Assembly: GCA_024696615.1 (NCBI GenBank)
Contig: JAILGS010000097.1
Location: 1 to 64,000, forward strand
Length of the DNA: 64,000 nt
From: Lachnospiraceae bacterium
Lineage (GTDB): Bacteria > Bacillota > Clostridia > Lachnospirales > Lachnospiraceae
Direction of reading: 5' to 3'
The first letter of the stretch is position 1; every line of letters begins with the position of its first letter. Positions 54,154-62,795 of this stretch are shown here, piece by piece. Below the pieces are notes generated by a model. It saw only the letters and a program-made list of their open reading frames with translations. It was not told the DNA's origin and searched no databases. Position numbers and translations under genes: made by a program.

Positions 54154-55433
54154 TCCATCCTCCCATACGATTCATACCAAACACCATCCTGATAAATCAG
54201 ACGTTTCTTTAAATCCTTCTGTTCTTCCATAAAACCACAGATCTCTGTAATTTCTGCCACTTTAAAATCCTTCATAAACACCACCACTTCCATTCCAATT
54301 AACTTTCTCAGACAGTCTTCAAATTCATATCCCGTGGCCTGTTTAATATAATCCGCAAGCTTATTCATGGCTTCATAGGAATTCATTCCATGAACGGTGG
54401 CCCAACATTGATGACCGGTAAAAGAAGCCATGGAAAAACCTTCCGCCTCCGGCCCTTTAATTTCTCCGATGATGTAATAATCTAAATCCATGCGAAGTCC
54501 ATTCCTGGCAAGATCTGAAAGATCATATTCCACCTTGGATTCCCCATGATAGGAAATCGTATGAAGAAAGGCGATATCCTTTCCCGGTACTTTTCCCCTG
54601 GGGGTATCCTTACTGCGAATAAATAATTCATCACTTTCCTGAATCACCACTGCACTTTTCTCATCGGGAATATATTCTAAAAGGGTATTCATCAGGGTGG
54701 TTTTTCCAGAAGCCCCTTTTCCGGTAAATAAGATGCCGCTGGCACTTTCCACTTTCTGTACCAGATAGCTTGCCACCTGGGGAGTGAGCATTCCCTGGCG
54801 AATTAAATCTTCTAAGGTATATTTTTCTTTAGGAATTTTTCGAATGGTAAGAATGGGGGATTCCCCCGCCGCCACCAGATTGGTGCAGATATTGCACCGT
54901 AGAATGAATTTCGGATTGGAAGTATCCGTAAAATAAGTAATGGCATTCACATCACTTAAGGATTTTTTATTTCGTAGAGCAAGTAAAGAGACATAATTTT
55001 GATAGTCATTGGCATCAATAAAATGATCCTCAGACAAATACCTTCGCCCCTTCTTCTTATAGCGGATGTATTGATCATGAAGTACGCGAATATCCGATAC
55101 TTCCGGATCATTAATCAGATCATCCAATACGTAATATCCCCATAGATAATGTTCTAACTCCTCCATCACTAACACCTTTAATGTCCCATCTACATCGGGA
55201 TATAGGGTCTTAAAGAGGGAAAGAGCTTTCTTTAAAATCCGATGTCTTCCCTCCTCTTCCTTCTCCCCCTCCCGAATATTCATGGTGGGTTCCTTCATAC
55301 CATGTACCACCTGAAGCATGAGGCTACGAACGTAATTCTTAGAATAATCCGATTCTTCCCTGACTTTTTCCTTCAAATCCCGATCTCTACTTCCCCTTCC
55401 TTCTTCTTTATGAAATGCTAAAGTTTGAAACAT
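54150..55433 (-). CDS. Tad pilus ATPase CpaF/TadA
   Basis: 427 residues. The N-terminal helical domain is followed by the T2SS-E ATPase core: Walker A GKGASGKTTLMNTLLEY (about 215-231), Asp box QESDELF, Walker B IIGEIKGPEAEGFSMA (about 300) and His box GHQCWATVHGMN. It powers pilus assembly. Walker A GKGASGKTT is typical of Clostridial CpaF. Confidence 0.92.
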   Translation of the reverse strand: MFQTLAFHKEEGRGSRDRDLKEKVREESDYSKNYVRSLMLQVVHGMKEPTMNIREGEKEEEGRHRILKKALSLFKTLYPDVDGTLKVLVMEELEHYLWGYYVLDDLINDPEVSDIRVLHDQYIRYKKKGRRYLSEDHFIDANDYQNYVSLLALRNKKSLSDVNAITYFTDTSNPKFILRCNICTNLVAAGESPILTIRKIPKEKYTLEDLIRQGMLTPQVASYLVQKVESASGILFTGKGASGKTTLMNTLLEYIPDEKSAVVIQESDELFIRSKDTPRGKVPGKDIAFLHTISYHGESKVEYDLSDLARNGLRMDLDYYIIGEIKGPEAEGFSMASFTGHQCWATVHGMNSYEAMNKLADYIKQATGYEFEDCLRKLIGMEVVVFMKDFKVAEITEICGFMEEQKDLKKRLIYQDGVWYESYGRME

Positions 55434-55436
55434 ATC

Positions 55437-56042
55437 TCATCCTCCTTTTCCTAAAATAATTCTTACTGCCAGTAGTAACAGTAGATGTACGATGAATAAA
55501 TAGGGCGTATAGGCTGTCAAAAAAGAGTTTCGGTGCTTCCTTCGGATTGCATACCACCCTTCACTTCCTAGAATCGTGGCAAGTAATAAGAAGATACTGA
55601 CCCGGCTAGAATACAGGGTTAAATCCATCAGATAGAGGATCATTAAAAATCCCCGATCCCCTCCCCCATAGGCATGGAGGCGATAACAGCATTCAATTAC
55701 GAAAAATGCCCATAAAAGATGGGGAAGAAAGGTGGCATCCAAGGTTCCACCATTTTGCACCTTCCAGGATAAGAACAGGAAGATGAAGAAAGCCATAAGG
55801 GGATGGGACAGGGAATATAAAAGTCCCAGACGACAATCCATCACAAGACTGATGGAATAATAGATGGATAAACCCAAAATTAAACATAGCATGGAAAGTT
55901 TCTTAGGAGCATAAAACCATAGGAAAAATAGCTCCATACTACTTTCTAAAAACATACATCCAAAACTCTCTTCTAAAGACAAAGAAAGACCAATGGAATC
56001 ATCTACGCGAAATAAATAGCGTAAGATCATGTAACTTATCAT
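55437..56042 (-). CDS. Type IV/Flp prepilin peptidase-like membrane protein (TadV/CpaA type)
   Basis: 201 residues with about six hydrophobic segments. A24 aspartic peptidase signs are present: a first Asp in VMDCRLGLL (near 69) and the GxGD-like motif in AYGGGDRGFL (near 125). Sequence is otherwise divergent. First gene of the Tad locus; the ATG follows the tRNA gene by about 90 bp. Confidence 0.65.
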   Translation of the reverse strand: MISYMILRYLFRVDDSIGLSLSLEESFGCMFLESSMELFFLWFYAPKKLSMLCLILGLSIYYSISLVMDCRLGLLYSLSHPLMAFFIFLFLSWKVQNGGTLDATFLPHLLWAFFVIECCYRLHAYGGGDRGFLMILYLMDLTLYSSRVSIFLLLATILGSEGWYAIRRKHRNSFLTAYTPYLFIVHLLLLLAVRIILGKGG

Positions 56043-56135
56043 ATTGTATGATTCGATTAAACATTGAAATCTTGAAACGATTGTTTCATAAGAATTACAC
56101 TTATTTATAAGTGCTCTGAAAACTTATAAGATAAG

Positions 56136-56218
56136 TGCGGAAGATGGGAGTTGAACCCACACGATGTTGCCACCGTCAGATTTTGAGTCTGATGCGTCTG
56201 CCATTCCGCCACTTCCGC
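56136..56218 (-). tRNA. tRNA-Leu (anticodon CAA)
   Basis: Acceptor GCGGAAG pairs with CTTCCGC; D stem GCG/CGC; anticodon stem TCAGA/TCTGA with loop CTCAAAA (anticodon CAA for codon UUG); long variable arm as expected of leucine tRNA; T stem GTGGG/CCCAT-like with TTCAACT loop; discriminator A; CCA is not encoded. Followed by small AT hairpins at 56095-56120. Confidence 0.97.
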
Positions 56219-56229
56219 AAGCAAAATTA

Positions 56230-56258
56230 ATATTACCATAGGGGAAGAATTTACGCAA
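56230..56258 (-). promoter_or_regulatory. Promoter of tRNA-Leu
   Basis: On the minus strand TTGCGT (56253-56258), 17-base spacer, TAATAT (56230-56235) preceded by TGG. The -10 is 11 bp before the tRNA. Confidence 0.65.
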
Positions 56259-56327
56259 GGACTATTTTTTATCGATTCATCGATTCCACCAAAAAATGCT
56301 GGAACTAACCCCAGAAATCCAATAGAT

Positions 56328-56358
56328 AGAAAAAGAAGAGGGTAATTACCCTCTTCTT
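56328..56358 (-). terminator. Rho-independent terminator of the NUDIX gene
   Basis: Perfect 12-bp arms (56333-56344 with 56347-56358, centred on AATT, AAGAAGAGGG type) followed by T-rich bases; the hairpin includes the stop codon of the gene. Confidence 0.9.
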
Positions 56359-56798
56359 CCATACGGCCATAGATTATTCTTCTTGAGTTCTAGATATTCA
56401 TCATAAGCTTGTTCCAAAATCGCCTTCTCATTGGAATAACGTAACAAATGATATGCTTCATGGAACTTATAATATCCAGAATCCACGAAATATTCTTCTT
56501 TCTGAGGAACACTATCATAGTTGTTGGATGCCATCAAATACCAATGAACACTTTTATCCACTGTATCCGTTGGTGTTGTAAAGGTATAGGAACTCTTTCC
56601 AACATATCTGATAATCTGTGCTGTTGCACCGGACTCTTCTTTCACTTCACGAAGAGCTGTTTCCTCATGAGTTTCTCCCTCTTCTACCGTTCCTTTGGGA
56701 AGAACCCATCCATCGTACTTATTGCGATAACTTTTGTACAGTACGAGGATCTTTCCACGAAAAATAACCACACCGCCACAGCTAGTTGCCTCTATCAT
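56346..56798 (-). CDS. NUDIX hydrolase
   Basis: 150 residues from the ATG at 56798 (AGAGGAGG upstream). A longer frame exists but would begin at the promoter. NUDIX box GTVEEGETHEETALREVKEESGA: G, five residues, E, seven residues, RE-V-K-EE-S-G. Probably hydrolyses a nucleoside diphosphate derivative such as Ap4A-like substrates, but the substrate cannot be stated. Single-gene unit with its own promoter and terminator. Confidence 0.93.
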   Translation of the reverse strand: MIEATSCGGVVIFRGKILVLYKSYRNKYDGWVLPKGTVEEGETHEETALREVKEESGATAQIIRYVGKSSYTFTTPTDTVDKSVHWYLMASNNYDSVPQKEEYFVDSGYYKFHEAYHLLRYSNEKAILEQAYDEYLELKKNNLWPYGRRG

Positions 56799-56835
56799 TG
56801 CAATGCCTCCTCTGGTGTGTACATAGATTACATCC

Positions 56836-56864
56836 ATTATATCGTCTGTACCTTAAAAATTCAA
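56836..56864 (-). promoter_or_regulatory. SigA-type promoter of the NUDIX gene
   Basis: On the minus strand TTGAAT (56859-56864), 17-base spacer, TATAAT (56836-56841), about 40 bp before the ATG at 56798. It lies in the gap after the EAL gene. Confidence 0.75.
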
Positions 56865-56876
56865 GTGCAATTCCCT

Positions 56877-58787
56877 TTATGGATTATTTAGCTGTAAAAA
56901 GCGAATAAATTCATCCTCGGAAATTGGCTCGGAGAATAAAAATCCCTGCATAAAATCACACTGATTGCGCTTTAATACATTCATCATTTCCCGGCTTTCC
57001 ACGCCTTCCACCACAATCTCTTGATGAAGTTCCTTGATCATACGCATGGTATTCTCTAAGACAATCATGGCCTGATCATCCACCATGGCATTCCATAAAA
57101 TTCCCTTATCAATCTTTACAATGGATACGGGAAGCTTAATGAGATAATCCGCGGAAGCAAATCCGGAACCATAATCATCAATGGAAAAATTCATACCCAA
57201 TTCCTTTAATTCCAGAAGATTTTGTAAAATCGTATTGGAATTTTCAATCTGGGCCGTTTCGGTAATCTCAAGATTTAAGTATTTTGGATCCACCTTATAT
57301 TTGTTGAGAATGGACTTTACATGCTCCGCCAGATTAGCATCCATACACTGTACCGGGGAGAGATTCACTTCAATATACTCCACTCCCATACTCATACAGC
57401 CTTCCTGGGCAATGAACTGGCACACCTTCTCTAAAACCATATCTCCAATGGTTTCCACATAACCGTATTTTTCCGCAATGGGAATAAATAACTCCGGCGT
57501 AATGTATTTCCCCCGGTCATCCTTCATTCGCACCAAGGCCTCCGCACTGGTATAACGGTCCAAAGCCACATTATAGATGGGTTGATAGAACACTTCAAAA
57601 GACGCCTTCTCAATGGACTCGCGAATGGTATATAGGAGGCGCTCACGCATTTGCTTCTCGTTCATGGCATCCCGGATCAATTCTTCCACATCATGACTGT
57701 GGTTTGGATGATTTAAGTGGTAATGAATGATTTCTTCCACTTCCGCAGAGCCAAAGGAAAGAGAATCAAATTTAATACTACAGATGATCGGACGAATATA
57801 AACACTGGAATTATCTAATACCATGGGGATTTTTAACAATTCCCGGATATCATATTCCACCGTTGGCGCCATGCCCTCTTCTAAGGTAATCACTGCAAAT
57901 GTGTCATGAGAAATCACATAGGTCATTTGCTTATATTGGGAACTCATCCCCTCCGCAATACGCTCCATGCAGTTGCCCATTCGCACATTGCCAATCGCGG
58001 ACTGCAGATAGTCAAAATCCTGAATATTAAAGGCAGTCACCGTAAAGCTTTCATGGGTAAGATGATAATTATGAATGGTATCCATAAAGGCTTCCCGATT
58101 CAGACAGTTGGTACTCTTATAACAAAAATAGGCGGGATTTTCAAAGGCCGCATACACAAAGTACATCACTAAGGAACAACCAAAGGAATTTAATAACAAC
58201 TTAGGGAAGCGAATCTGTACTAACAGGCATAGGATCATGGCGATAAAATAAATCACACAGGCCAATACCTGGTATTGGTTGAATTTGTACCGGGTCATCT
58301 GCATCATCACCAGTCCTATGGACACTAAGGTCAAAGGAACGGCATACAATAACCAGATGAGACTTCCATGATGATATCCACCCAGTTCATCAAAGTAAAA
58401 GACAAAATGGGTCCATGGGGTGGTTACGATCAGAGCCACCACAATCGCCAAATAACCATATCCAAGCCAGAGGGAAATCTTCTTCATCCCCGGGATTCTG
58501 GTATGATCATCCATATACAGATAGAATAACGGTCCCATAATATTAAAGGAAAGATAATAAAGAATATTAATAAAATAAATATAGAATCGAGAATAATCCA
58601 ACGGATAATCCAACACAAAGATGGTAGCAAGATCCGTTAAAGCAGAAATAATCGTAGCATAATTTAAGGCCATAAATAATTTATAGCCCCGGGTCACATA
58701 ATTACGGTGAATCCGGCAAAGAAAGATCAGTAAAGCCATGGCGATGATCGCAGCTACATCAAATTGATATACATAAGTAATAACCAT
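56877..58787 (-). CDS. Membrane c-di-GMP phosphodiesterase, degenerate GGDEF + EAL
   Basis: 636 residues. About seven or eight membrane segments in the first 215 residues. Residues about 225-370 resemble a GGDEF domain (NCLNREAF start, NIQDFDYLQSAIG), but the signature is VISHDTFAVI instead of GGDEF, so no synthase activity is expected. The EAL domain (about 385-630) keeps EALVRM, NLEITE, IDDYGSGFAS, KIDKGI and VVEGVE, so it should be catalytically active. It may lower c-di-GMP and release the PilZ brake on motility. Follows trmD by 62 bp. Confidence 0.92.
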   Translation of the reverse strand: MVITYVYQFDVAAIIAMALLIFLCRIHRNYVTRGYKLFMALNYATIISALTDLATIFVLDYPLDYSRFYIYFINILYYLSFNIMGPLFYLYMDDHTRIPGMKKISLWLGYGYLAIVVALIVTTPWTHFVFYFDELGGYHHGSLIWLLYAVPLTLVSIGLVMMQMTRYKFNQYQVLACVIYFIAMILCLLVQIRFPKLLLNSFGCSLVMYFVYAAFENPAYFCYKSTNCLNREAFMDTIHNYHLTHESFTVTAFNIQDFDYLQSAIGNVRMGNCMERIAEGMSSQYKQMTYVISHDTFAVITLEEGMAPTVEYDIRELLKIPMVLDNSSVYIRPIICSIKFDSLSFGSAEVEEIIHYHLNHPNHSHDVEELIRDAMNEKQMRERLLYTIRESIEKASFEVFYQPIYNVALDRYTSAEALVRMKDDRGKYITPELFIPIAEKYGYVETIGDMVLEKVCQFIAQEGCMSMGVEYIEVNLSPVQCMDANLAEHVKSILNKYKVDPKYLNLEITETAQIENSNTILQNLLELKELGMNFSIDDYGSGFASADYLIKLPVSIVKIDKGILWNAMVDDQAMIVLENTMRMIKELHQEIVVEGVESREMMNVLKRNQCDFMQGFLFSEPISEDEFIRFLQLNNP

Positions 58788-58849
58788 GCAATGAACTCCC
58801 TTTCCCCCTCGCGTCTTCCCAAGAGAATCTCAATATTAGGATTATTTTA

Positions 58850-59650
58850 TCACAATGGAGAGTTTTTTTCCACCTGTGCCAGAAACAATTCATCCTTCCT
58901 TGTTAAGCTTGCTTTTTCTAAAAGATCCGGACGATACTTCTTCGTACGCTTTAGGGACTCTTCCCTTCTCCACTGCTCCACATTGGCATGATGCCCGGAA
59001 AGAAGCACGGGTGGCACCGCCTCCCCCATAAAGACTTCCGGTCTGGAATACTGTGGAAATTCTAACAGATCCTCGGAAAAAGACTCCGTCTGAGCGGATT
59101 CCTCATTGTGTAACACCCCGGGAACCAGTCTGGATACCGCATCCATCACCACCATGCTGGCAAGTTCCCCACCGGTCAGCACATAATCCCCAATGCACAC
59201 AGGATCCGTTACAATCATCTCCAACACTCTCTCATCAATCCCCTCATAATGTCCGCAAAGAAAGATTAAATCCTCTTCCTTAGAAAAATCCTCCGCCATC
59301 TTCTGGGTAAACAATTTTCCCACCGGGGTCATCATTACCACACGGGGCTTTTTCTTCTTCGCAAATGCTTCATAAACCTCTTCTTTGGTTCCGTCCGTAT
59401 CTGGAAGAGTAATTCCCATCTGGGACACTAAAGCACGATAGGCAAGATACACAGGCTCTGCCTGCATCAGTAACCCGGCACCACCGCCATAGATATAATC
59501 ATCCACTTTTTGATGCTTATTTCTGGTATAATCCCGAATATTCACACAATTCAAGGAAAGTAAGCCCTTCTCCATGGCTTTTCCCGTAATACTATAATTC
59601 ATACAGTCCCGAATCATATCCGGAAATAAGGTTAGTACATGATAGTTCAT
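58850..59650 (-). CDS. trmD: tRNA (guanine37-N1)-methyltransferase
   Basis: 266 residues. SPOUT knot motifs: [29 protein letters not shown] and [12 protein letters not shown]. It methylates G37 of tRNAs reading CNN and GGG-type codons and prevents frameshifting. Follows rimM. The expected rplS gene (L19) after trmD is not present here. Confidence 0.97.
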   Translation of the reverse strand: MNYHVLTLFPDMIRDCMNYSITGKAMEKGLLSLNCVNIRDYTRNKHQKVDDYIYGGGAGLLMQAEPVYLAYRALVSQMGITLPDTDGTKEEVYEAFAKKKKPRVVMMTPVGKLFTQKMAEDFSKEEDLIFLCGHYEGIDERVLEMIVTDPVCIGDYVLTGGELASMVVMDAVSRLVPGVLHNEESAQTESFSEDLLEFPQYSRPEVFMGEAVPPVLLSGHHANVEQWRREESLKRTKKYRPDLLEKASLTRKDELFLAQVEKNSPL

Positions 59651-59709
59651 ATGGCACCGCTTTCTTTTTATTTCATCATTCCTACATTCGTTCTTTAAAA
59701 AAAGATTCG

Positions 59710-60255
59710 TTAAATTAATCCATCCAAAAGATGAATCAACATGACCTTCTTCGTAAGATCCACATTTAAAATCACGGATGGGATCGCTGGAAGTAACACT
59801 TCCTCCCCATTCTCCCGTTCCACCACATAGACATCATTGGCACCTGTCTGCATTACATCGGTACAGATTCCTAGTTCTTCTCCAAGGTCCGTGGTTTTGG
59901 TAACTCCTTCCACTGCCATATCACATACCACGCTAAGGCCAATTAAATCCGTAATAAAATTCTCATTCTCCTTACATGGCACGGCCTGGGATCGTTCAAT
60001 CCATAATTCTGTCTTTCCTAAGGTCAATACTTCATTAATATCCTTATATTCCTGGAATTTTAAGATGACCTGGTTTTTAAAAAACTTGACGGATGCAATA
60101 TGTAATTCCTTCCATCCGCTTTTGGTATCCGCATATACCACTTTTAATTTTTTAAAATGCTGTAACTCATCCATGGTTGGGAAAATCTTCACTTCTCCGG
60201 CAATCCCATGGGTCTGGGTAATAACCCCCACGCGAAGCATATTATTCTTATCCAA
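59710..60255 (-). CDS. rimM: Ribosome maturation factor RimM
   Basis: 181 residues with a TTG start and AGAGGT upstream; an ATG five codons on is the alternative. N-terminal RimM fold ([20 protein letters not shown]), C-terminal PRC barrel ([22 protein letters not shown], ending in [14 protein letters not shown]). Helps 30S subunit 3' domain maturation with rpsP. Confidence 0.95.
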   Translation of the reverse strand: MDKNNMLRVGVITQTHGIAGEVKIFPTMDELQHFKKLKVVYADTKSGWKELHIASVKFFKNQVILKFQEYKDINEVLTLGKTELWIERSQAVPCKENENFITDLIGLSVVCDMAVEGVTKTTDLGEELGICTDVMQTGANDVYVVERENGEEVLLPAIPSVILNVDLTKKVMLIHLLDGLI

Positions 60256-60286
60256 AGTTCTACCTCTAATAATACATTTGCATAAT

Positions 60287-60316
60287 AAAAAAGCGGGAGT
60301 GGCAAAACCATCCCGC
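60287..60316 (-). terminator. Rho-independent terminator between khpA and rimM
   Basis: GC-rich stem GCGGGA...TCCCGC with GG/CC extension (60293-60316) and a loop of about six, followed by six T in the transcribed direction. Confidence 0.9.
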
Positions 60317-60343
60317 CTTCTTTCCTGTTATGTCCTCCCAATT

Positions 60344-60571
60344 CTAGGAAATCTTAACATTCACATGTCTTGAGTCCTTAGAAGCAGCTGCTTTCACAAC
60401 GGCGCGGATGGACTGAGCAATTCTACCATTCTTACCAATGATCTTACCCATATCGGATTCTGCTACATTGAGTGTAATGGTAATTTCCTTGTCGTCAGAC
60501 TCTTCCGTAACTACTACCTGGTCTGGATTCTCAACAAGGGCCTTAGCAATTACTTCTACTAATTCCTTCAT
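60344..60571 (-). CDS. khpA: KH-domain RNA-binding protein KhpA
   Basis: 75 residues from the ATG at 60571 with GGAGG seven bases upstream; a start 27 bases earlier overlaps rpsP and is unlikely. Single KH domain with the GKIIGKNGRIAQSIR loop (GxxG as GKNG). RNA chaperone-like protein paired with KhpB. Standard neighbour of rpsP. Confidence 0.95.
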   Translation of the reverse strand: MKELVEVIAKALVENPDQVVVTEESDDKEITITLNVAESDMGKIIGKNGRIAQSIRAVVKAAASKDSRHVNVKIS

Positions 60572-60600
60572 CCTGTTACCTCCGTCGAGTACAGACATAA

Positions 60601-60846
60601 TTACTTTTCAATACCAGCAATCTTAAGAAGCTTTCCAACAGTCTCTGTTGGCTGAGCACCAGTTGCTAACCACTTCTTTGCTGCTTCAGCATCAATGTTT
60701 AAAGTACTAGGATCGTTGTTAGGATCATAAGTTCCGATCTCCTCGATGAAACGTCCATCTCTTGGGGATCTTGAATCAGCAACAACAATTCTATAGAAAG
60801 GAGCCTTCTTCTGTCCTAATCTCTTCAAACGAATCTTTACTGCCAT
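60601..60846 (-). CDS. rpsP: 30S ribosomal protein S16
   Basis: 81 residues, full S16: [20 protein letters not shown] (20 residues), [16 protein letters not shown], ending [17 protein letters not shown]. The 70-bp gap to ffh is AT-rich with a TATAAT-like site at about 60883 but no convincing -35. Confidence 0.98.
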   Translation of the reverse strand: MAVKIRLKRLGQKKAPFYRIVVADSRSPRDGRFIEEIGTYDPNNDPSTLNIDAEAAKKWLATGAQPTETVGKLLKIAGIEK

Positions 60847-60916
60847 GTTAATTTTACCTCCATAAAATATAAAAAAATTAATTATATCTAAATATGATGA
60901 CTCATATTAGAACCGA

Positions 60917-62281
60917 TTAAAATCCGAAAGGCATCTTAAATTTCCCTTTCTTCTTACCGCCAAACATACCCGGCATCTGTTTCATCATCTTCTTCATCTG
61001 ATCAAACTGCTTTACCAAGCGATTGACTTCTGCAATATCCACACCGGCGCCCTTGGCAATACGATTTTTCCGGGATGGATTTAATAAATCCGGATTGGAC
61101 CGCTCTGCCGGAGTCATGGAAAAGATAATGGACTCCACACGAGTCATACTCTTTTCAGCTTCCTCCTCATCGATCGCATCCAGTCCCTTCATGGCTCCTC
61201 CAGGAAGTCCCATGCTTGGAAGTGCGCTAAGGATGGATGAAATACCGCCCATATTACGAAGCTGCTTGGTCTGTTCGAGATAATCATTAAAGTCGAACTC
61301 CGCTTTCTTCATCTTTTGGGCCATCTCTCTAGCCTTTTCCTCATCCATCTGGGACTCTGCCTTCTCGATTAAGGAAAGGATATCTCCCATTCCAAGAATT
61401 CGAGATGCCATACGATCCGGATAGAATTGCTCAAGATCCGATAACTTCTCCCCCATACCCACATAGAGGATTGGCTTTCCGGTTACTGCACGGATGGAAA
61501 GAGCGGCACCGCCCCTGGTATCACCATCCAACTTCGTCAGGATTACACCATCGATTCCGATCTTCTCATTGAAGTTTTCGGAAACATTTACCGCATCCTG
61601 ACCGGTCATGGAATCCACCACCAAAATGGTCTGATCCACACCAATAACTTCTTTAATCTTCTGAAGTTCTGCCATCATCTCTTCATCCACATGAAGACGT
61701 CCGGCTGTATCGATAATCACCACATTGTAATGATTGTCTTTCGCATAATTGATACCGTCCGTTGCGATATCCACAGGATTTTTCGTGGTACCTTCTTCGA
61801 AGACATCCACGCCCTGCTTTTCACCATTAATCTTTAACTGTTCCACCGCAGCAGGACGATATACATCGCAGGCCACTAACAGTGGTTTTCTTCCCTTGGC
61901 TTTTAACTTTCCGGCAATCTTTGCAGTGGTGGTGGTCTTACCAGCACCCTGAAGACCTGCCATTAAAATTACGGTCAGTTCATTGCCGGACTTTAAGGCA
62001 ATCTCCGTGGTTTCCGATCCCATTAAGGAGACCATCTCCTCATTCACGATCTTAATAACCATCTGTCCCGGAGTAAGACTTGTCATTACTTCCGTGCCCA
62101 CAGCTCTTGCTTCCACGGACTTAATAAACTGCTTTACCACCTTGAAGTTAACGTCGGCCTCTAACAGAGCCATCTTTACTTCCTTCATGGCAGCCTTTAC
62201 ATCGGCTTCGGAAAGTTTTCCCTTGCCTTTTAGATTCTTAAAGATGTTTTGGAATTTTTCTGATAAACTGTCAAATGCCAT
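60917..62281 (-). CDS. ffh: Signal recognition particle protein Ffh
   Basis: 454 residues. N domain, G domain with GLQGAGKTTTTAKIA, VDSMTGQDAVN, TKLDGDTRGGA, and Met-rich M domain ending MKKMMKQMPGMFGGKKKGK (19 residues). Targets membrane proteins with 4.5S/6S RNA. Follows ylxM by 23 bp. Confidence 0.98.
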   Translation of the reverse strand: MAFDSLSEKFQNIFKNLKGKGKLSEADVKAAMKEVKMALLEADVNFKVVKQFIKSVEARAVGTEVMTSLTPGQMVIKIVNEEMVSLMGSETTEIALKSGNELTVILMAGLQGAGKTTTTAKIAGKLKAKGRKPLLVACDVYRPAAVEQLKINGEKQGVDVFEEGTTKNPVDIATDGINYAKDNHYNVVIIDTAGRLHVDEEMMAELQKIKEVIGVDQTILVVDSMTGQDAVNVSENFNEKIGIDGVILTKLDGDTRGGAALSIRAVTGKPILYVGMGEKLSDLEQFYPDRMASRILGMGDILSLIEKAESQMDEEKAREMAQKMKKAEFDFNDYLEQTKQLRNMGGISSILSALPSMGLPGGAMKGLDAIDEEEAEKSMTRVESIIFSMTPAERSNPDLLNPSRKNRIAKGAGVDIAEVNRLVKQFDQMKKMMKQMPGMFGGKKKGKFKMPFGF

Positions 62282-62304
62282 GCAATCCTCCGCTTCGAAT
62301 CCAA

Positions 62305-62649
62305 TTAGAAATCCTTTAAGATTTCCTCCGACAAAGTTGTAATCTCATCCAATAGGTTGGTATTCTTGGTGGTTCGATAGTCCCTGGTAATAGCGTGAAT
62401 CCTCTCCACTTTTTCCTTGGTCTTTTCAAACTTCTCCACCAAATGAAGCTTATTCTCATATCCTTCTAACTGGATATTACACCGTTTAATTACATCATGT
62501 ACCGCCTGTCTTGTGATTCCCCGGTCCGTTGCGATCTCACTTAAGGAAAGATCATTTAACAGGGCATCCTCGTAAATACTCTTGGCATGCTCCTTCAAAA
62601 GCTCCCCGTAGAAATCATATAACAGGGTACGTTCCAATATTCGGTCCAT
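62305..62649 (-). CDS. ylxM: YlxM family DNA-binding protein
   Basis: 114 residues from the ATG at 62649 (GGGTGA upstream); a TTG four codons earlier is the alternative. Starts MDRILERTLLYDFYGELL; HTH region LSLSEIATDRGITRQAVHDVIKR (core EIATDRGITRQAVHD). Suggested regulator of SRP synthesis. First gene after a strong promoter. Confidence 0.94.
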   Translation of the reverse strand: MDRILERTLLYDFYGELLKEHAKSIYEDALLNDLSLSEIATDRGITRQAVHDVIKRCNIQLEGYENKLHLVEKFEKTKEKVERIHAITRDYRTTKNTNLLDEITTLSEEILKDF

Positions 62650-62684
62650 TACGTCACCCAATCCTATAAAACTCCGACTTGACT

Positions 62685-62713
62685 ATCATATCCTAATTCT
62701 ATATGGGTGTCAA
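62685..62713 (-). promoter_or_regulatory. ylxM: Strong SigA promoter of ylxM-ffh-rpsP-khpA
   Basis: On the minus strand TTGACA (62708-62713), 17-base spacer, TATGAT (62685-62690). Perfect -35 and 5/6 -10, just after the ilvA terminator. Confidence 0.85.
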
Positions 62714-62743
62714 GACTTTTTTCTTTACACCTGAAACATTTGT

Positions 62744-62773
62744 AAAAAAGCCTCCGGGAAGAGCCCCGAAGGC
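62744..62773 (-). terminator. Rho-independent terminator after ilvA
   Basis: Stem GCCTTCGGGG with CCCGGAGGC (62750-62773), short loop, followed by six T in the transcribed direction. Starts 22 bp after the ilvA stop. Confidence 0.93.
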
Positions 62774-62795
62774 AGTTTCTACCAGTATGATTTTT

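Noticed and set aside
56105..56362. 85-residue open frame on the minus strand
   Set aside because: It runs through tRNA-Leu and its promoter, so it is a chance frame.
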